DNA of 64,000 nucleotides from Anditalea andensis (GTDB taxonomy: Bacteria; Bacteroidota; Bacteroidia; Cytophagales; Cyclobacteriaceae), in assembly GCF_000714815.1 (NCBI RefSeq), contig NZ_JMIH01000021.1, positions 124,001 to 188,000 of the forward strand. The letters are read 5' to 3'. Below the pieces are notes generated by a model. The model saw only the letters and a list, made by a program, of their open reading frames with translations, did no database searches and was not told the DNA's origin. The position numbers and the translations under genes are program-made. The first letter of the stretch is position 1, and each line of letters starts with the position of its first letter. Shown in pieces: positions 45,176 to 53,651 of this stretch.

Positions 45176-45691
45176 TTAATCATCTAATGTATCTCTCCAG
45201 CCTTTAGTCTCTACGTCTCGGGCAGATTCTTCTACCTTTCCTTTTAGGTCTTTTTTGTAAGCTTCGAGTGTTTCAGAAACGCGGGCATCAAAAGCACCTA
45301 TGATCGATGCACCCAGGATACCGGCGTTTTTGGCACCGTTAAGGGCGACCGTAGCTACAGGAATACCACCTGGCATTTGGAGAATGGATAGGATGCTATC
45401 CCAGCCATCTATAGAATTTGATGATTTGATAGGGACTCCTATGACGGGCAGTGTGGTAAGAGATGCCACCATCCCTGGAAGGTGAGCGGCACCTCCTGCT
45501 CCTGCTATTATGGCTTTTAACCCTCTTTTCCTGGCATTTTCAGCATATTCTATCATCCTCATAGGAGTCCGGTGTGCTGATACTATGGTCAGTTCATAAG
45601 AAACACCTAATTCTTCTAAAATTTTAGCAGCTTCCGCCATGATGGGCAAATCACTTTTGCTGCCCATGATGATCCCTATTTGTTTGCTCAT
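45176..45691 (-). CDS. purE: 5-(carboxyamino)imidazole ribonucleotide mutase
   Basis: PurE shifts the carboxylate of N5-CAIR to give CAIR in purine synthesis. The 171 residues include the signature GSKSDLPIMAEAA at the N-terminus, SAHRTPMRM, GAGGAAHLPGM and the substrate loop GVPIKSSNSIDGWDSILSILQMPGG (in part). It starts 2 bases after purK ends on the same strand, the usual purK-purE pair. The extra C-terminal helix (KGKVEESARDVETKG) is a common short extension. Confidence 0.96.
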   Translation of the reverse strand: MSKQIGIIMGSKSDLPIMAEAAKILEELGVSYELTIVSAHRTPMRMIEYAENARKRGLKAIIAGAGGAAHLPGMVASLTTLPVIGVPIKSSNSIDGWDSILSILQMPGGIPVATVALNGAKNAGILGASIIGAFDARVSETLEAYKKDLKGKVEESARDVETKGWRDTLDD

Positions 45692-45693
45692 GT

Positions 45694-46839
45694 TTATGCT
45701 TTGATCTTTAAAATATCTTTTATTTTAATGGCTTTCTTCTTCAGGGCTTCCATGTTTTCTTCCAAGATGGTAACATGCCCCATTTTTCGGAAAGGCTTGG
45801 TGTTTTTCTTGCCGTAAAGATGAACATAAACCCCTTTCATACCTAACACTTCATCTAGTCCTTCGATTACAGCTTCTCCTTCATATCCATCCTGACCCAG
45901 CAGATTTACCATCGCTGACGGCATTCGCAATGAAGTATCACCAAGGGGCATATCGAGTACAGAACGTAAATGTTGTTCAAATTGAGAAGTATAATTAGCT
46001 TCTATGGTATGATGGCCACTGTTATGGGGCCTAGGAGCGATTTCGTTTACCAGTACCTCCCCGTTTTTGGTGACAAACATTTCTACAGCAAGTAGCCCTA
46101 CCATATCCAACTTTTCGATTACATTTAAAGCTATGGCAACAGCCCGTTCACTTATGGCTTCGGAAATATTGGCAGGAGCAAATAAATATTCAACCAGATT
46201 AGCAGTGGGATGAAAAGCACACGATACAGGTGGGTAGGAAAACAGCTGACCCTGCTTATTACGGGCTACGATTACGGCTATTTCTTCTTCAAAATCAATG
46301 AGCTTCTCCAGAATACCCGGTTTATTAAATGCTTTGTCAATATCAGCAATATCGTGAATGATCTGCACGCCTCTCCCATCATAACCTTCTTTGCCTAGCT
46401 TGTTTACAGCCGGTAAAAAATCAGAGTGCTTTTTGACTTCTTCTATGTCATCTACCAAGTAAAATTCAGAAGTTGGTATTTGGTTCTCTTTATAAAACTG
46501 TTTTTGGGTTCTTTTGTCCTGAATTAGTTTAATGATAGCAGGTTGGGGATATACTTCTTTTCCTTCTGCTACGAGTCTTTCAAGGGCATCAGTGTTTACA
46601 CTTTCTATTTCTATAGTAATGATATCGCAGTCTTTACCAAAATTATATACATCATCAAAATCCAATAACTGTCCCTGTACGAATTGCTGAGCTATGGTCC
46701 TGCAGGGGGCATTCGGGTCAGGATCAAGGATATGTACATCTACATTATAATTTATGGCCGATTGAATAAACATTCTTCCCAGCTGGCCACCGCCCAGTAC
46801 ACCTAATTTTTTTTTCTGATAGTTTTTTTGCACCGTCAA
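45694..46839 (-). CDS. purK: 5-(carboxyamino)imidazole ribonucleotide synthase
   Basis: PurK is an ATP-grasp enzyme that carboxylates AIR with bicarbonate and ATP. The 381 residues show LGVLGGGQLGRMF at the N-terminus, the grasp loop KLGKEGYDGRGVQI, and EIAPRPHNSGHHTIEA with the metal/ATP ligands. It is upstream of purE and translationally close (2-base gap). PurK supplies the labile N5-CAIR directly to PurE. Confidence 0.96.
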   Translation of the reverse strand: MTVQKNYQKKKLGVLGGGQLGRMFIQSAINYNVDVHILDPDPNAPCRTIAQQFVQGQLLDFDDVYNFGKDCDIITIEIESVNTDALERLVAEGKEVYPQPAIIKLIQDKRTQKQFYKENQIPTSEFYLVDDIEEVKKHSDFLPAVNKLGKEGYDGRGVQIIHDIADIDKAFNKPGILEKLIDFEEEIAVIVARNKQGQLFSYPPVSCAFHPTANLVEYLFAPANISEAISERAVAIALNVIEKLDMVGLLAVEMFVTKNGEVLVNEIAPRPHNSGHHTIEANYTSQFEQHLRSVLDMPLGDTSLRMPSAMVNLLGQDGYEGEAVIEGLDEVLGMKGVYVHLYGKKNTKPFRKMGHVTILEENMEALKKKAIKIKDILKIKA

Positions 46840-46925
46840 AAGTTTTTTGGTTAGTCACTTAAAATTAAGACAAATATAAATAACCTTTAACCTTTCCTGA
46901 ATAAAATAAGTAGGTGATACCTGTT

Positions 46926-47117
46926 TTATGGGCGCCCCTCAGTAGGATTTTTAGGTACTTTTCGTTTACTAAACCTACTCCTGAAATAAGAAAAAAGAAT
47001 CAAAACAATCGCCGCTACCAATAATAAATGGATGATGCTACCGATGACATAAATAAACGCCCCTACTACCCATCCTACTACCAATAGGATTGCCAATAAA
47101 TATAATAAAGTTCTCAT
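46926..47117 (-). CDS. Small membrane protein, Lmo0937-like (63 aa)
   Basis: The 63 residues have two hydrophobic helices (about 3-27 and 28-45) joined by a short glycine-rich turn (YVIGSIIH), then a very basic tail (RSRFSKRKVPKNPTEGRP). The pattern VGW(V/I).GAF.Y..G..IH.LLV.A.I.VL matches the two 50-residue genes just downstream in map order (47315 and 47609), so this is one of three paralogues. Relatives are labelled Lmo0937-type stress-associated membrane proteins; the role is unknown. Confidence 0.82.
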   Translation of the reverse strand: MRTLLYLLAILLVVGWVVGAFIYVIGSIIHLLLVAAIVLILFSYFRSRFSKRKVPKNPTEGRP

Positions 47118-47267
47118 ATTTGAAATTGATAAATTTTAGAATGCGGTTAATTTAAAAAACTGCACTGAATGTATTATAGTTTAAAATAGGTGCCAACTTT
47201 CCATAAGCATAAATGATTTAAAACCTGATAATTCTTATAGCAGATGTTTTAAGTTAGCTTTAAAACA

Positions 47268-47300
47268 AAAAAAGCACTACAAGGAATGTAGTGCTTCTAA
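47268..47300 (-). terminator. Terminator after the middle small membrane protein gene
   Basis: AAGCACTAC (47272-47280) pairs with GTAGTGCTT (47288-47296). On the minus strand the stem is followed by a U-rich run (plus-strand A tract 47264-47273). It lies 19 bases past the stop of the 50-residue gene at 47315-47467. Confidence 0.78.
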
Positions 47301-47314
47301 TAAGTGGAATAAGG

Positions 47315-47467
47315 CTAGACCCTTCGTCCACCTATAATATTGAATAATACTGCGATTACTGCTAAGACTAATAAAATGTGAATCAGCCCACCGGCACTAT
47401 AAACAAATGCCCCGAAAATCCATCCTATTACTAGGATTACTGCGATGATATAAAGAATAGATCCCAT
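47315..47467 (-). CDS. Small membrane protein, Lmo0937-like (50 aa), copy 2
   Basis: A complete ATG-TAG frame of 51 codons encodes two hydrophobic helices with the turn YSAGGLIH. Its sequence begins MGSILYIIAVILVIGW and ends NIIGGRRV. It is about 90% identical over its length to the copy at 47609-47761, and the shared core also fits the 63-residue gene at 46926. A dedicated terminator follows at 47272-47296. It is too short for many gene finders but clearly conserved. Confidence 0.82.
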   Translation of the reverse strand: MGSILYIIAVILVIGWIFGAFVYSAGGLIHILLVLAVIAVLFNIIGGRRV

Positions 47468-47608
47468 TATAAATATGGTTTAGTGGTTAAAATAAATTTA
47501 CAATATCAAATAAACAAAATTTGCGCCAATTACATAAAAAGCTCAAAAAACAATATAAATAATTATAAAAATGGTATTTATATCCATTTTATAATCTTCA
47601 AGCTTTTG

Positions 47609-47761
47609 TCATATACGGCTGCCACCAATAATACGGAATAGTACTGCAATAACTGCCAACACCAAAAGGATATGTATAAGACCGCCTACACTGTAAACGA
47701 AAGCACCGAATATCCATCCTATGACTAAAATGATCGCAATTAAATAAAGTAAAGAACTCAT
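47609..47761 (-). CDS. Small membrane protein, Lmo0937-like (50 aa), copy 3
   Basis: A 51-codon frame (ATG to TGA) begins MSSLLYLIAIILVIGW and ends RIIGGSRI, with the same helix-turn-helix layout as copy 2 (YSVGGLIH turn). The DNA between copies 2 and 3 differs mostly at third codon positions, which shows selection on the protein. A longer open frame over the same bases in another register is only a shadow. It lies 73 bases upstream of the end of the MutS-like gene, on the same strand. Confidence 0.82.
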   Translation of the reverse strand: MSSLLYLIAIILVIGWIFGAFVYSVGGLIHILLVLAVIAVLFRIIGGSRI

Positions 47762-47833
47762 GATATAAATGTTTAGTGGTTGATAATATATTTTTACAAC
47801 ATACGTTTGACAACTTCAATGCCAATTTGATTT

Positions 47834-49588
47834 TTATAAAAATTTTATCCCCATCAGTTCCATAAGCTTATGTGCATTAAAACTAGGACAGGGCCCTTTT
47901 TTTAGCGTATAATCAAAAAGGATTTTGTCATCCTTAATATCAGAGTGGAAGCTGTAGTTTACTACCCCCGGCAATGACCTATCCGCGAGCTCTATATCGT
48001 GGGTGGAAATGATTCCTTTGCTTTGGGAAGCTGATAGCTGGCGGATGAGTGCTTCGCTGCCCATTACCCTATCTGTAGTATTGGTGCCCTTTAATATTTC
48101 ATCGAGTAAGAAAAACATAGGCTTATCTTGTTCTGCCTGATCGAGTAATCCTTTTATACGGGCTAATTCTGCATAAAAGGAACTTACACTTTCGCCCAGG
48201 TTATCTGTATTTCTCATGCTCGTGAAAAGCTGGAAATCTCCTGAAATATATTCTTCGGCAAATGGGCTCAACCCTAGATTAACTAAAACCATATTTGTGC
48301 CTACTGTTCTCATAAAAGTAGTTTTTCCTGACATATTAGAGCCAGTTAATAGCACAATCTTATCCTCTATGGGAAGGTTAAAATCATTTGGGACACAACT
48401 ATCTGGCAGGATAAGTGGATGCCGGATGGCTTTTACCTTTAAGGTAGGCTCTTTAACCCATTGAACAGCCGTTGTATTTTTTTCTTCCTTTTCGAATGCA
48501 GCCAGCGATACCATTACCTGCCACTCATCAAAACACTGCTGCCAAAGGTGTATATGACTTTCGTTTTGGATTTTCCATTTTTCTAGCCTTAGAAGTACAA
48601 TATAATCTACCCAAAAAAGAAAATTAAAAATCATATAAACCAAATTGGCCCTGTTTTGAACAGCGAAACTTTGCTGTTCAAGTGATCTCAAAGAAACCGA
48701 GGCTCTGAAATTCTTTTCGAATATAGGTTGTTGAAGTTTCACAAGATATGGATCTTCAAAGCTTAAATTTTCCATTAAAATAGCCCATGCTGTAAATGTT
48801 TTAACATCACCTTCGTTAGGCATTGCGTTGGCAGCGGCTATTAGGGGCTTAAACACCAGACTCAGGGCTATCAGTGAAATGAGTAACCATACAGACAGAA
48901 ACACCGGGGATATCAAGCCGAATAGTACAGCTGATAAAATGAATAGTCCAGCCATAGGGCCTAGTATCAATGGTAAGTAATAACCTTTCTTCCACTGATT
49001 TCCTGTTTTGATCCAATCATAAAAGGCTATTTTGGGTTTTTCATCTTTTAAAAATGCTTTTCCAAATGCTTCAAAGTGAAGCAAAAAGTCAGATTTAATC
49101 GATAATTCTTTTATAGCATCAAACCTTTTTTCGGCCACTGCAGCTGATACCAATGTTTTCATCTCATTAGCCAATCTTAACCTGCCTTCCTTGCTTACCG
49201 TGTGGTTTAGCAATTGGAAAAGAGAGTGTTCGCCAAATAGGTCCAGGTCATTGCTGAATGGATGTTTTTTATCTATAAATTCCTGGCCCTGATCAAAGGA
49301 GGCCAGTTTTCTGCTTTTCCTGAGATTTTCATCTTCTTTGATCTGGATGACTGCTTTCAGAAAAGCCTGCCTATCTTTAAGAGTATTGAATCTTTTAATT
49401 AAATAGACAAATAATATGCTCATCGGAAAAAAAAGAAAGAGGAGCCACCGCATCTCTGATAAGCCTACTATAACCACAGCCAATAACGCAAAAAACAAAA
49501 CAAGCCTGCTGATAGATAAGCCAGCAATTTTTTTGCCTGTAAGGCTTAGCTCTTTTTCAGGATGGTCTAAATTAAAATCAATTTGCAT
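47834..49588 (-). CDS. Membrane-anchored MutS-like ATPase
   Basis: The 584 residues have two hydrophobic pairs (about 28-64 and 205-250) in the N-terminal half. The C-terminal half is a MutS domain V ATPase with Walker A LTGSNMSGKTTFMRTVG, FTSMRNTDNLGESVSSFYAEL, Walker B FFLLDEILKGTNTTDR and STHDIELA. It lacks the MutS mismatch-recognition domain and the MutS2 Smr domain. A MutS-type ATPase tied to the membrane is unusual for DNA repair; Bacteroidota carry several of these uncharacterised proteins. It may act in membrane-linked DNA or another clamp-type process. Confidence 0.87.
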   Translation of the reverse strand: MQIDFNLDHPEKELSLTGKKIAGLSISRLVLFFALLAVVIVGLSEMRWLLFLFFPMSILFVYLIKRFNTLKDRQAFLKAVIQIKEDENLRKSRKLASFDQGQEFIDKKHPFSNDLDLFGEHSLFQLLNHTVSKEGRLRLANEMKTLVSAAVAEKRFDAIKELSIKSDFLLHFEAFGKAFLKDEKPKIAFYDWIKTGNQWKKGYYLPLILGPMAGLFILSAVLFGLISPVFLSVWLLISLIALSLVFKPLIAAANAMPNEGDVKTFTAWAILMENLSFEDPYLVKLQQPIFEKNFRASVSLRSLEQQSFAVQNRANLVYMIFNFLFWVDYIVLLRLEKWKIQNESHIHLWQQCFDEWQVMVSLAAFEKEEKNTTAVQWVKEPTLKVKAIRHPLILPDSCVPNDFNLPIEDKIVLLTGSNMSGKTTFMRTVGTNMVLVNLGLSPFAEEYISGDFQLFTSMRNTDNLGESVSSFYAELARIKGLLDQAEQDKPMFFLLDEILKGTNTTDRVMGSEALIRQLSASQSKGIISTHDIELADRSLPGVVNYSFHSDIKDDKILFDYTLKKGPCPSFNAHKLMELMGIKFL

Positions 49589-49720
49589 CTGTTATAAATT
49601 TTATTTGTCGGTCAAAACATGTCCTCCCCAAAGCTAGGGTTGGAATCTCGCAAAAGGTAACCAGTCATCTGTGTGAGCAGCTATTTGAAACTACAGACAG
49701 GACTACTGCGTTAGTAACAT

Positions 49721-49906
49721 ATGGCTAAGAAGAATAAAAAACCAAAAAGCAATAGTTCGGATAAGGAACAATTAGCAGATGAGCTTGATTTTACAAGTGG
49801 TTTTGGGGGCTTTCCCTCAGATGTTGAATTTACCCGTAATATAGGTTGCGCTTCAAACAGTAAAAAAAAAGATTACCAAAACATCTACTTAATACTCAAT
49901 CTTTAA
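49721..49906 (+). CDS. Small hydrophilic hypothetical protein
   Basis: The 61-residue frame has a lysine-rich start (MAKKNKKPKSNSSDKEQ), an acidic middle and a GFGGFPSDVEFTRNIGC segment. That segment recalls short Bacteroidota proteins ending in a K/R-N-(I/L)-G-C motif. After the Cys a run of nine A bases (49862-49870) precedes an unremarkable tail, so a frameshift may have changed the end. It sits alone between the minus-strand MutS-like and MscS genes. I rate it as probable, with unknown role. Confidence 0.5.
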   Translation: MAKKNKKPKSNSSDKEQLADELDFTSGFGGFPSDVEFTRNIGCASNSKKKDYQNIYLILNL

Positions 49907-49911
49907 TCATA

Positions 49912-50784
49912 TCAATCTTCCTTTTGATTATTATTGAGAGATATGGCGGGATTGCCCTCAGGAAAATAGTGGTTAACATCTCTCTGAGGGAATGGTACTT
50001 CTATATCATTTGCTTCAAAAGCTTCTTTTATCGCTTCCATATTATCCCAATATACTGGCCATAGATCTGCTGCATTGGCCCATGCCCTTACCGTAAGATC
50101 CAGTGAACTGTCTCCAAAGTTAGTGAAATAAACCACAGGAGCTGGATCTTCCAATACCCTTTCATCTTTCTGCAGGGTATCTATAATCACTTGCCTGGTT
50201 TTTTTTAGATCAGTTCCATATGCTACACCCAGGTTCATTTCCACTCTTCTGGTAGGTTTGGCAGATAGATTGGTAATGCTGTTATTAGCTAGTCCACCGT
50301 TAGGTATCACGACTACCTTATTATCAAAATTCCGTACTGTAGTATATAATATATCAATTTTTTCTACACTACCTAAAGTACCCTGTGCTTCAATAGTCTC
50401 CCCTACTTTGAAAGGTTTAAATATCAGGATAAGGACCCCTCCCGCAAAATTGGATAATGATCCCTGTAAAGCAAGACCTACTGCCAATCCTGCTGCTCCC
50501 AGAATGGCCAAAAAGGATGTAATGGGGAAACCTAATGTGGAGGCTACTGCTAAGATGAGCACCACATAAAGTACTACCCTTAAGAAGCTCAGTAGAAAAA
50601 TAGATAAAGATGCTTCTATTTCATATTTGGAAAAAATCTTGGTAATGGTATCTATGATTACCCTGATCAAAAACCTACCTATAAAATAATATAGAAGTGC
50701 CTGAAGCAATATAGGGATGATAATCCAAGCATAAGTAATTACCCCTTTAGTAAAGTCTTCAATAGAAGAAATATCAAAATCCAT
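49912..50784 (-). CDS. Small-conductance mechanosensitive channel (MscS family)
   Basis: The 290-residue protein has three N-terminal helices. The pore helix is glycine/alanine-rich (ILGAAGLAVGLALQGSLSNFAGGV), followed by the beta domain (FKVGETIEAQGTLGSVEKI) and the vestibule domain ending FPQRDVNHY. Such channels open under membrane tension to release osmolytes during hypo-osmotic shock. The length matches E. coli MscS (286). It appears to be a single-gene unit. Confidence 0.94.
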   Translation of the reverse strand: MDFDISSIEDFTKGVITYAWIIIPILLQALLYYFIGRFLIRVIIDTITKIFSKYEIEASLSIFLLSFLRVVLYVVLILAVASTLGFPITSFLAILGAAGLAVGLALQGSLSNFAGGVLILIFKPFKVGETIEAQGTLGSVEKIDILYTTVRNFDNKVVVIPNGGLANNSITNLSAKPTRRVEMNLGVAYGTDLKKTRQVIIDTLQKDERVLEDPAPVVYFTNFGDSSLDLTVRAWANAADLWPVYWDNMEAIKEAFEANDIEVPFPQRDVNHYFPEGNPAISLNNNQKED

Positions 50785-50858
50785 AAATTATATAAAATTA
50801 TTCAATCGATAAAATTAATAATTATAAACATATATTAAGAGTCTAAATAGGATAAAAA

Positions 50859-51563
50859 TCAACTGAGGGCGATCACCTGCCACCTAAATGCCCAAAACCA
50901 GCGTATGCTAATCATACTCCAGCCTGATTTTTTTAGGACGGAAGTAATGTCGCCTGATTTGAAACTTCTCAATACCGATAGTGGACCGTCATTTTTTACC
51001 ATTTCAGATTTTGAGAATAATTTTGTAATATATTTTATACTGTAATAGGCTAAAGGATGTCGGTGGAGGTCGTTTATGATCAGGCCGATAGTAGCATTAT
51101 GCTTAAAACTCTGAAACATTTTGACGAGCTCATCATCAGTGAAATGATGGGTAAAAAGTGTGCAGGTAATGATATCCATTTTTTCCTTGGCAAAGGTTTC
51201 GTCGAATACATCTGCAGTATGATATACCACATTCTGAAGGTCTTTTAAGTTATCTTTGGCCATTTCTATAATATGTGGATTAGCATCCAATGCATGTATG
51301 GTTATTTTGGTACCATTTTTAATAGCCCATGAAGCGATTAACCGGACCATATCCCCTCCTCCACAGCCTATATCTGCTATATGGTAGTGAGGCTGAGGGT
51401 GATCTTTAATCACCTTGGACAATGCCGTGGTGAGTACTTTATTCCCTCCCAATAATTTGTTTACAATTTTTAATTCATGCAATGTTTGCTTCATCTCAGG
51501 GCCTGCTGAAGTAAAGTCATCCATCAATTCTTTCTGATAGCTTCTTTGTTTAAAAGATATCAT
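50859..51563 (-). CDS. SAM-dependent methyltransferase of the polyketide cluster
   Basis: The 234 residues contain the Rossmann motif I IADIGCGGGDMVRLIA (~65-80), an acidic motif II (HALDANPHII) and motif IV DIITCTLFTHHF. The start overlaps the type III PKS stop by 4 bases, so it is translationally coupled and most likely methylates the polyketide product or a hydroxylated derivative. In Streptomyces griseus the srs operon pairs a type III PKS with a methyltransferase and a flavin hydroxylase to make methylated phenolic lipids, which is a useful comparison. Confidence 0.88.
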   Translation of the reverse strand: MISFKQRSYQKELMDDFTSAGPEMKQTLHELKIVNKLLGGNKVLTTALSKVIKDHPQPHYHIADIGCGGGDMVRLIASWAIKNGTKITIHALDANPHIIEMAKDNLKDLQNVVYHTADVFDETFAKEKMDIITCTLFTHHFTDDELVKMFQSFKHNATIGLIINDLHRHPLAYYSIKYITKLFSKSEMVKNDGPLSVLRSFKSGDITSVLKKSGWSMISIRWFWAFRWQVIALS

Positions 51564-52645
51564 AATTTTTCAAGGAGTAAAGTTTCAAGGGTAAGGCCTG
51601 GTCCAAAGCCCATCGCAAGGGTGTCCCCCTGCTGTCCGGGATGGCTAAGAATAGCATTCAGAACAAATAATATGGTAGCTGATGACATGTTTCCATATTT
51701 GCTTAATATACTATGGGCATGTAGATTTTGTTCAGGCTGTATACCAAAAGATTCTTCTACTTTTTTCAAAATAAGTTTGCCGCCTGGATGGATGGCAAAA
51801 TTCTTAATAGCAGATAAGTTATATTTGTTTTCCAGTTTACTTTTCAGAGCGTCTATACCTTTTTCTAAAAGACCGGGGATATATTTGCTTAATTTCATCT
51901 CAAAACCGTAATCCCCAATATGCCAGGCCATATCATTTTTTCCCTCCCGGACCAAATTGCTCTGATAGCTTTTGATTTTCATACCTATAGGTTCTGAAGA
52001 GATAAGTGCTGCAGCCGCTCCGTCCGCAAACAGGGCATTGGCCAGCAGGTTGTCTTCGTTATATTCTTTTTGAAAGTGAATGGTACATAATTCGACCGAA
52101 ACCACCAACACCTTGGCAGCAGGATCGCTATCGCAAATTCTATCTGCCATTTTTATGGCAGTAAATGCGGCATAGCAGCCCATGAAATGAATACAGTAAC
52201 GTTCTATGGTATCATTTAGGCCTAAGCTGTCTATAATATCCAGTTCAACACCAGGTGCATACATGCCCGTACAGCTTACCAATATCAGATGAGTGATTTC
52301 TTGTGATTGATAAGGAGAAGATGCCAGACAGTCTTCTATAGCGGATATAGCGAGAGATGGAGCGGTCTGTTGAAAAATCTTCATACGTTGCTGGGTACTG
52401 GGAAATGGATTTAATGAGCGGTTGTTTGGAAAAAAAGTAAATTTAGAAGGATCGTCAAAGTTAAAATCACCCAGTACGCTATATCTACTTTGAATCCCTG
52501 AATGTCTGTATATAAAATTTAATTTTCGGGCCTCCTCTTCCCTGGTGTCCAATCCGTGGGCTATATTCATAAATGCTTTAATGGTATCCTGGGGAATCGC
52601 TTCTCCGGGAGAGGCAGTTCCTATGCTAACAATATGGTTCTTCAT
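51560..52645 (-). CDS. Type III polyketide synthase
   Basis: The 361 residues form a chalcone/stilbene-synthase-like ketosynthase with the full catalytic triad: C157 (HFMGCYAAF), H286 (FAIHPGGK) and N319 (YGNMSSAT). Other typical blocks are LVSCTGMYAPGVELDII and ADGAAAALIS. Such enzymes extend acyl-CoA starters with malonyl-CoA and cyclise to resorcinols, pyrones or phloroglucinols; the starter is unknown. It heads the minus-strand pair with the methyltransferase and is divergent from the UbiA gene. The nearby FAD enzyme suggests further oxidation. Confidence 0.93.
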   Translation of the reverse strand: MKNHIVSIGTASPGEAIPQDTIKAFMNIAHGLDTREEEARKLNFIYRHSGIQSRYSVLGDFNFDDPSKFTFFPNNRSLNPFPSTQQRMKIFQQTAPSLAISAIEDCLASSPYQSQEITHLILVSCTGMYAPGVELDIIDSLGLNDTIERYCIHFMGCYAAFTAIKMADRICDSDPAAKVLVVSVELCTIHFQKEYNEDNLLANALFADGAAAALISSEPIGMKIKSYQSNLVREGKNDMAWHIGDYGFEMKLSKYIPGLLEKGIDALKSKLENKYNLSAIKNFAIHPGGKLILKKVEESFGIQPEQNLHAHSILSKYGNMSSATILFVLNAILSHPGQQGDTLAMGFGPGLTLETLLLEKL

Positions 52646-52733
52646 CTAAATAATTTAGTGTAAATTGTTATATATTGGGTGAGTTACTTATAAAACATAG
52701 TATATAGCTAAAAGTTACTTTTAAAAATGATAT
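52646..52733. promoter_or_regulatory. Divergent promoter region of the polyketide cluster
   Basis: The 88-base gap between the PKS and UbiA genes is very AT-rich. It holds an imperfect dyad AATAATTTA-GTG-TAAATTGTT (52649-52669) and a direct repeat AGTTACTT at 52682-52689 and 52713-52720, 31 bases apart. These could be regulator sites serving both directions; no regulator gene is in the cluster. Confidence 0.35.
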
Positions 52734-53636
52734 ATGTTTAGACTATCGAACTGGAGACATCTTAGAGTATCCTTTTCATTTTACCTCTTACCCGTTTTTA
52801 TTTTTGCTTTAGCTCATACGCCTAACTTAGACCCGTATAGGCTATGGATTGTTTTTTTTGCACTTCATTTTTTTTTGTATCCGTCCAGTAATGGATACAA
52901 CAGCTACTATGATAAAGATGAGGGGAGCATAGGGGGGTTAAAGCATCCGCCAAAAGTATCAAGGGGTCTGTATTATTTATCTTTCGTGTTTTTGGGTATA
53001 GCACTTATGTTGGGGTTACAGATAAATATAGCTTTCACCGCTATGATGGGACTATATGCCGTTGTATCCATGGCTTATAGTCACCCCAGCATACGCTTAA
53101 AAAAATATCCAATCGCTGGATGGCTTGTAGCAGGGATGTTTCAGGGCTATTTTACTTATGCCATGGTATATGCTGGGTTGAACGGATTTGGCTGGCACGT
53201 TCTCTCAAGTTCACATGTATACATTCCCGGCATGCTTACCAGTATCATGATCTGGGGCAATTATCCCCTGACCCAGGTCTATCAACATGAAGAGGATAGC
53301 AAAAGAGGAGATATTACCATGAGTATCAAGCTAGGAATAAAAGGGACTTTTTACTTTTCAAGTTTATGGTTTTTACTCGCAGGACTGGGTTTTAGCTATT
53401 ATTTTATAGCACAAAACCAGTTTTGGGCATTCTGGGCTTTTTTAGCGGCCATGTTCCCTTCTGTAATATATTTTTATGTTTGGTTTTATTTTGTCAATAA
53501 GGACGCTGAAAGGTATGCTAGCTATGCATGGGCGATGTGGATGGTTAGAATAGCAGCCACCCTACTCAATTTATTCTTTGTTTATTATTTTCTGGAACGA
53601 ACCCAGCTGCTTCAGGTTATCGATTCGGGGTTTTGA
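52734..53636 (+). CDS. UbiA-family prenyltransferase-like membrane protein
   Basis: The 300-residue protein has about nine hydrophobic segments and both aspartate-rich motifs of UbiA enzymes: NSYYDKDEG (first; SSNGYNSYYDKD) and EEDSKRGDITMSIKLG (second). UbiA proteins join an isoprenoid diphosphate to an aromatic acceptor in the membrane. Lying between a type III PKS and a FAD oxidoreductase, it could prenylate the resorcinol-type product; the donor and product are unknown. It is transcribed away from the PKS and toward the FAD gene, with 15 bases between their stops. Confidence 0.85.
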   Translation: MFRLSNWRHLRVSFSFYLLPVFIFALAHTPNLDPYRLWIVFFALHFFLYPSSNGYNSYYDKDEGSIGGLKHPPKVSRGLYYLSFVFLGIALMLGLQINIAFTAMMGLYAVVSMAYSHPSIRLKKYPIAGWLVAGMFQGYFTYAMVYAGLNGFGWHVLSSSHVYIPGMLTSIMIWGNYPLTQVYQHEEDSKRGDITMSIKLGIKGTFYFSSLWFLLAGLGFSYYFIAQNQFWAFWAFLAAMFPSVIYFYVWFYFVNKDAERYASYAWAMWMVRIAATLLNLFFVYYFLERTQLLQVIDSGF

Positions 53637-53651
53637 TTTCTTTAATAATGT

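Noticed and set aside
47598-47825. A 75-residue minus-strand open frame
   Set aside because: It overlaps the 50-residue Lmo0937-like gene in another register; the paralogous protein frame at 47609-47761 explains the conservation.
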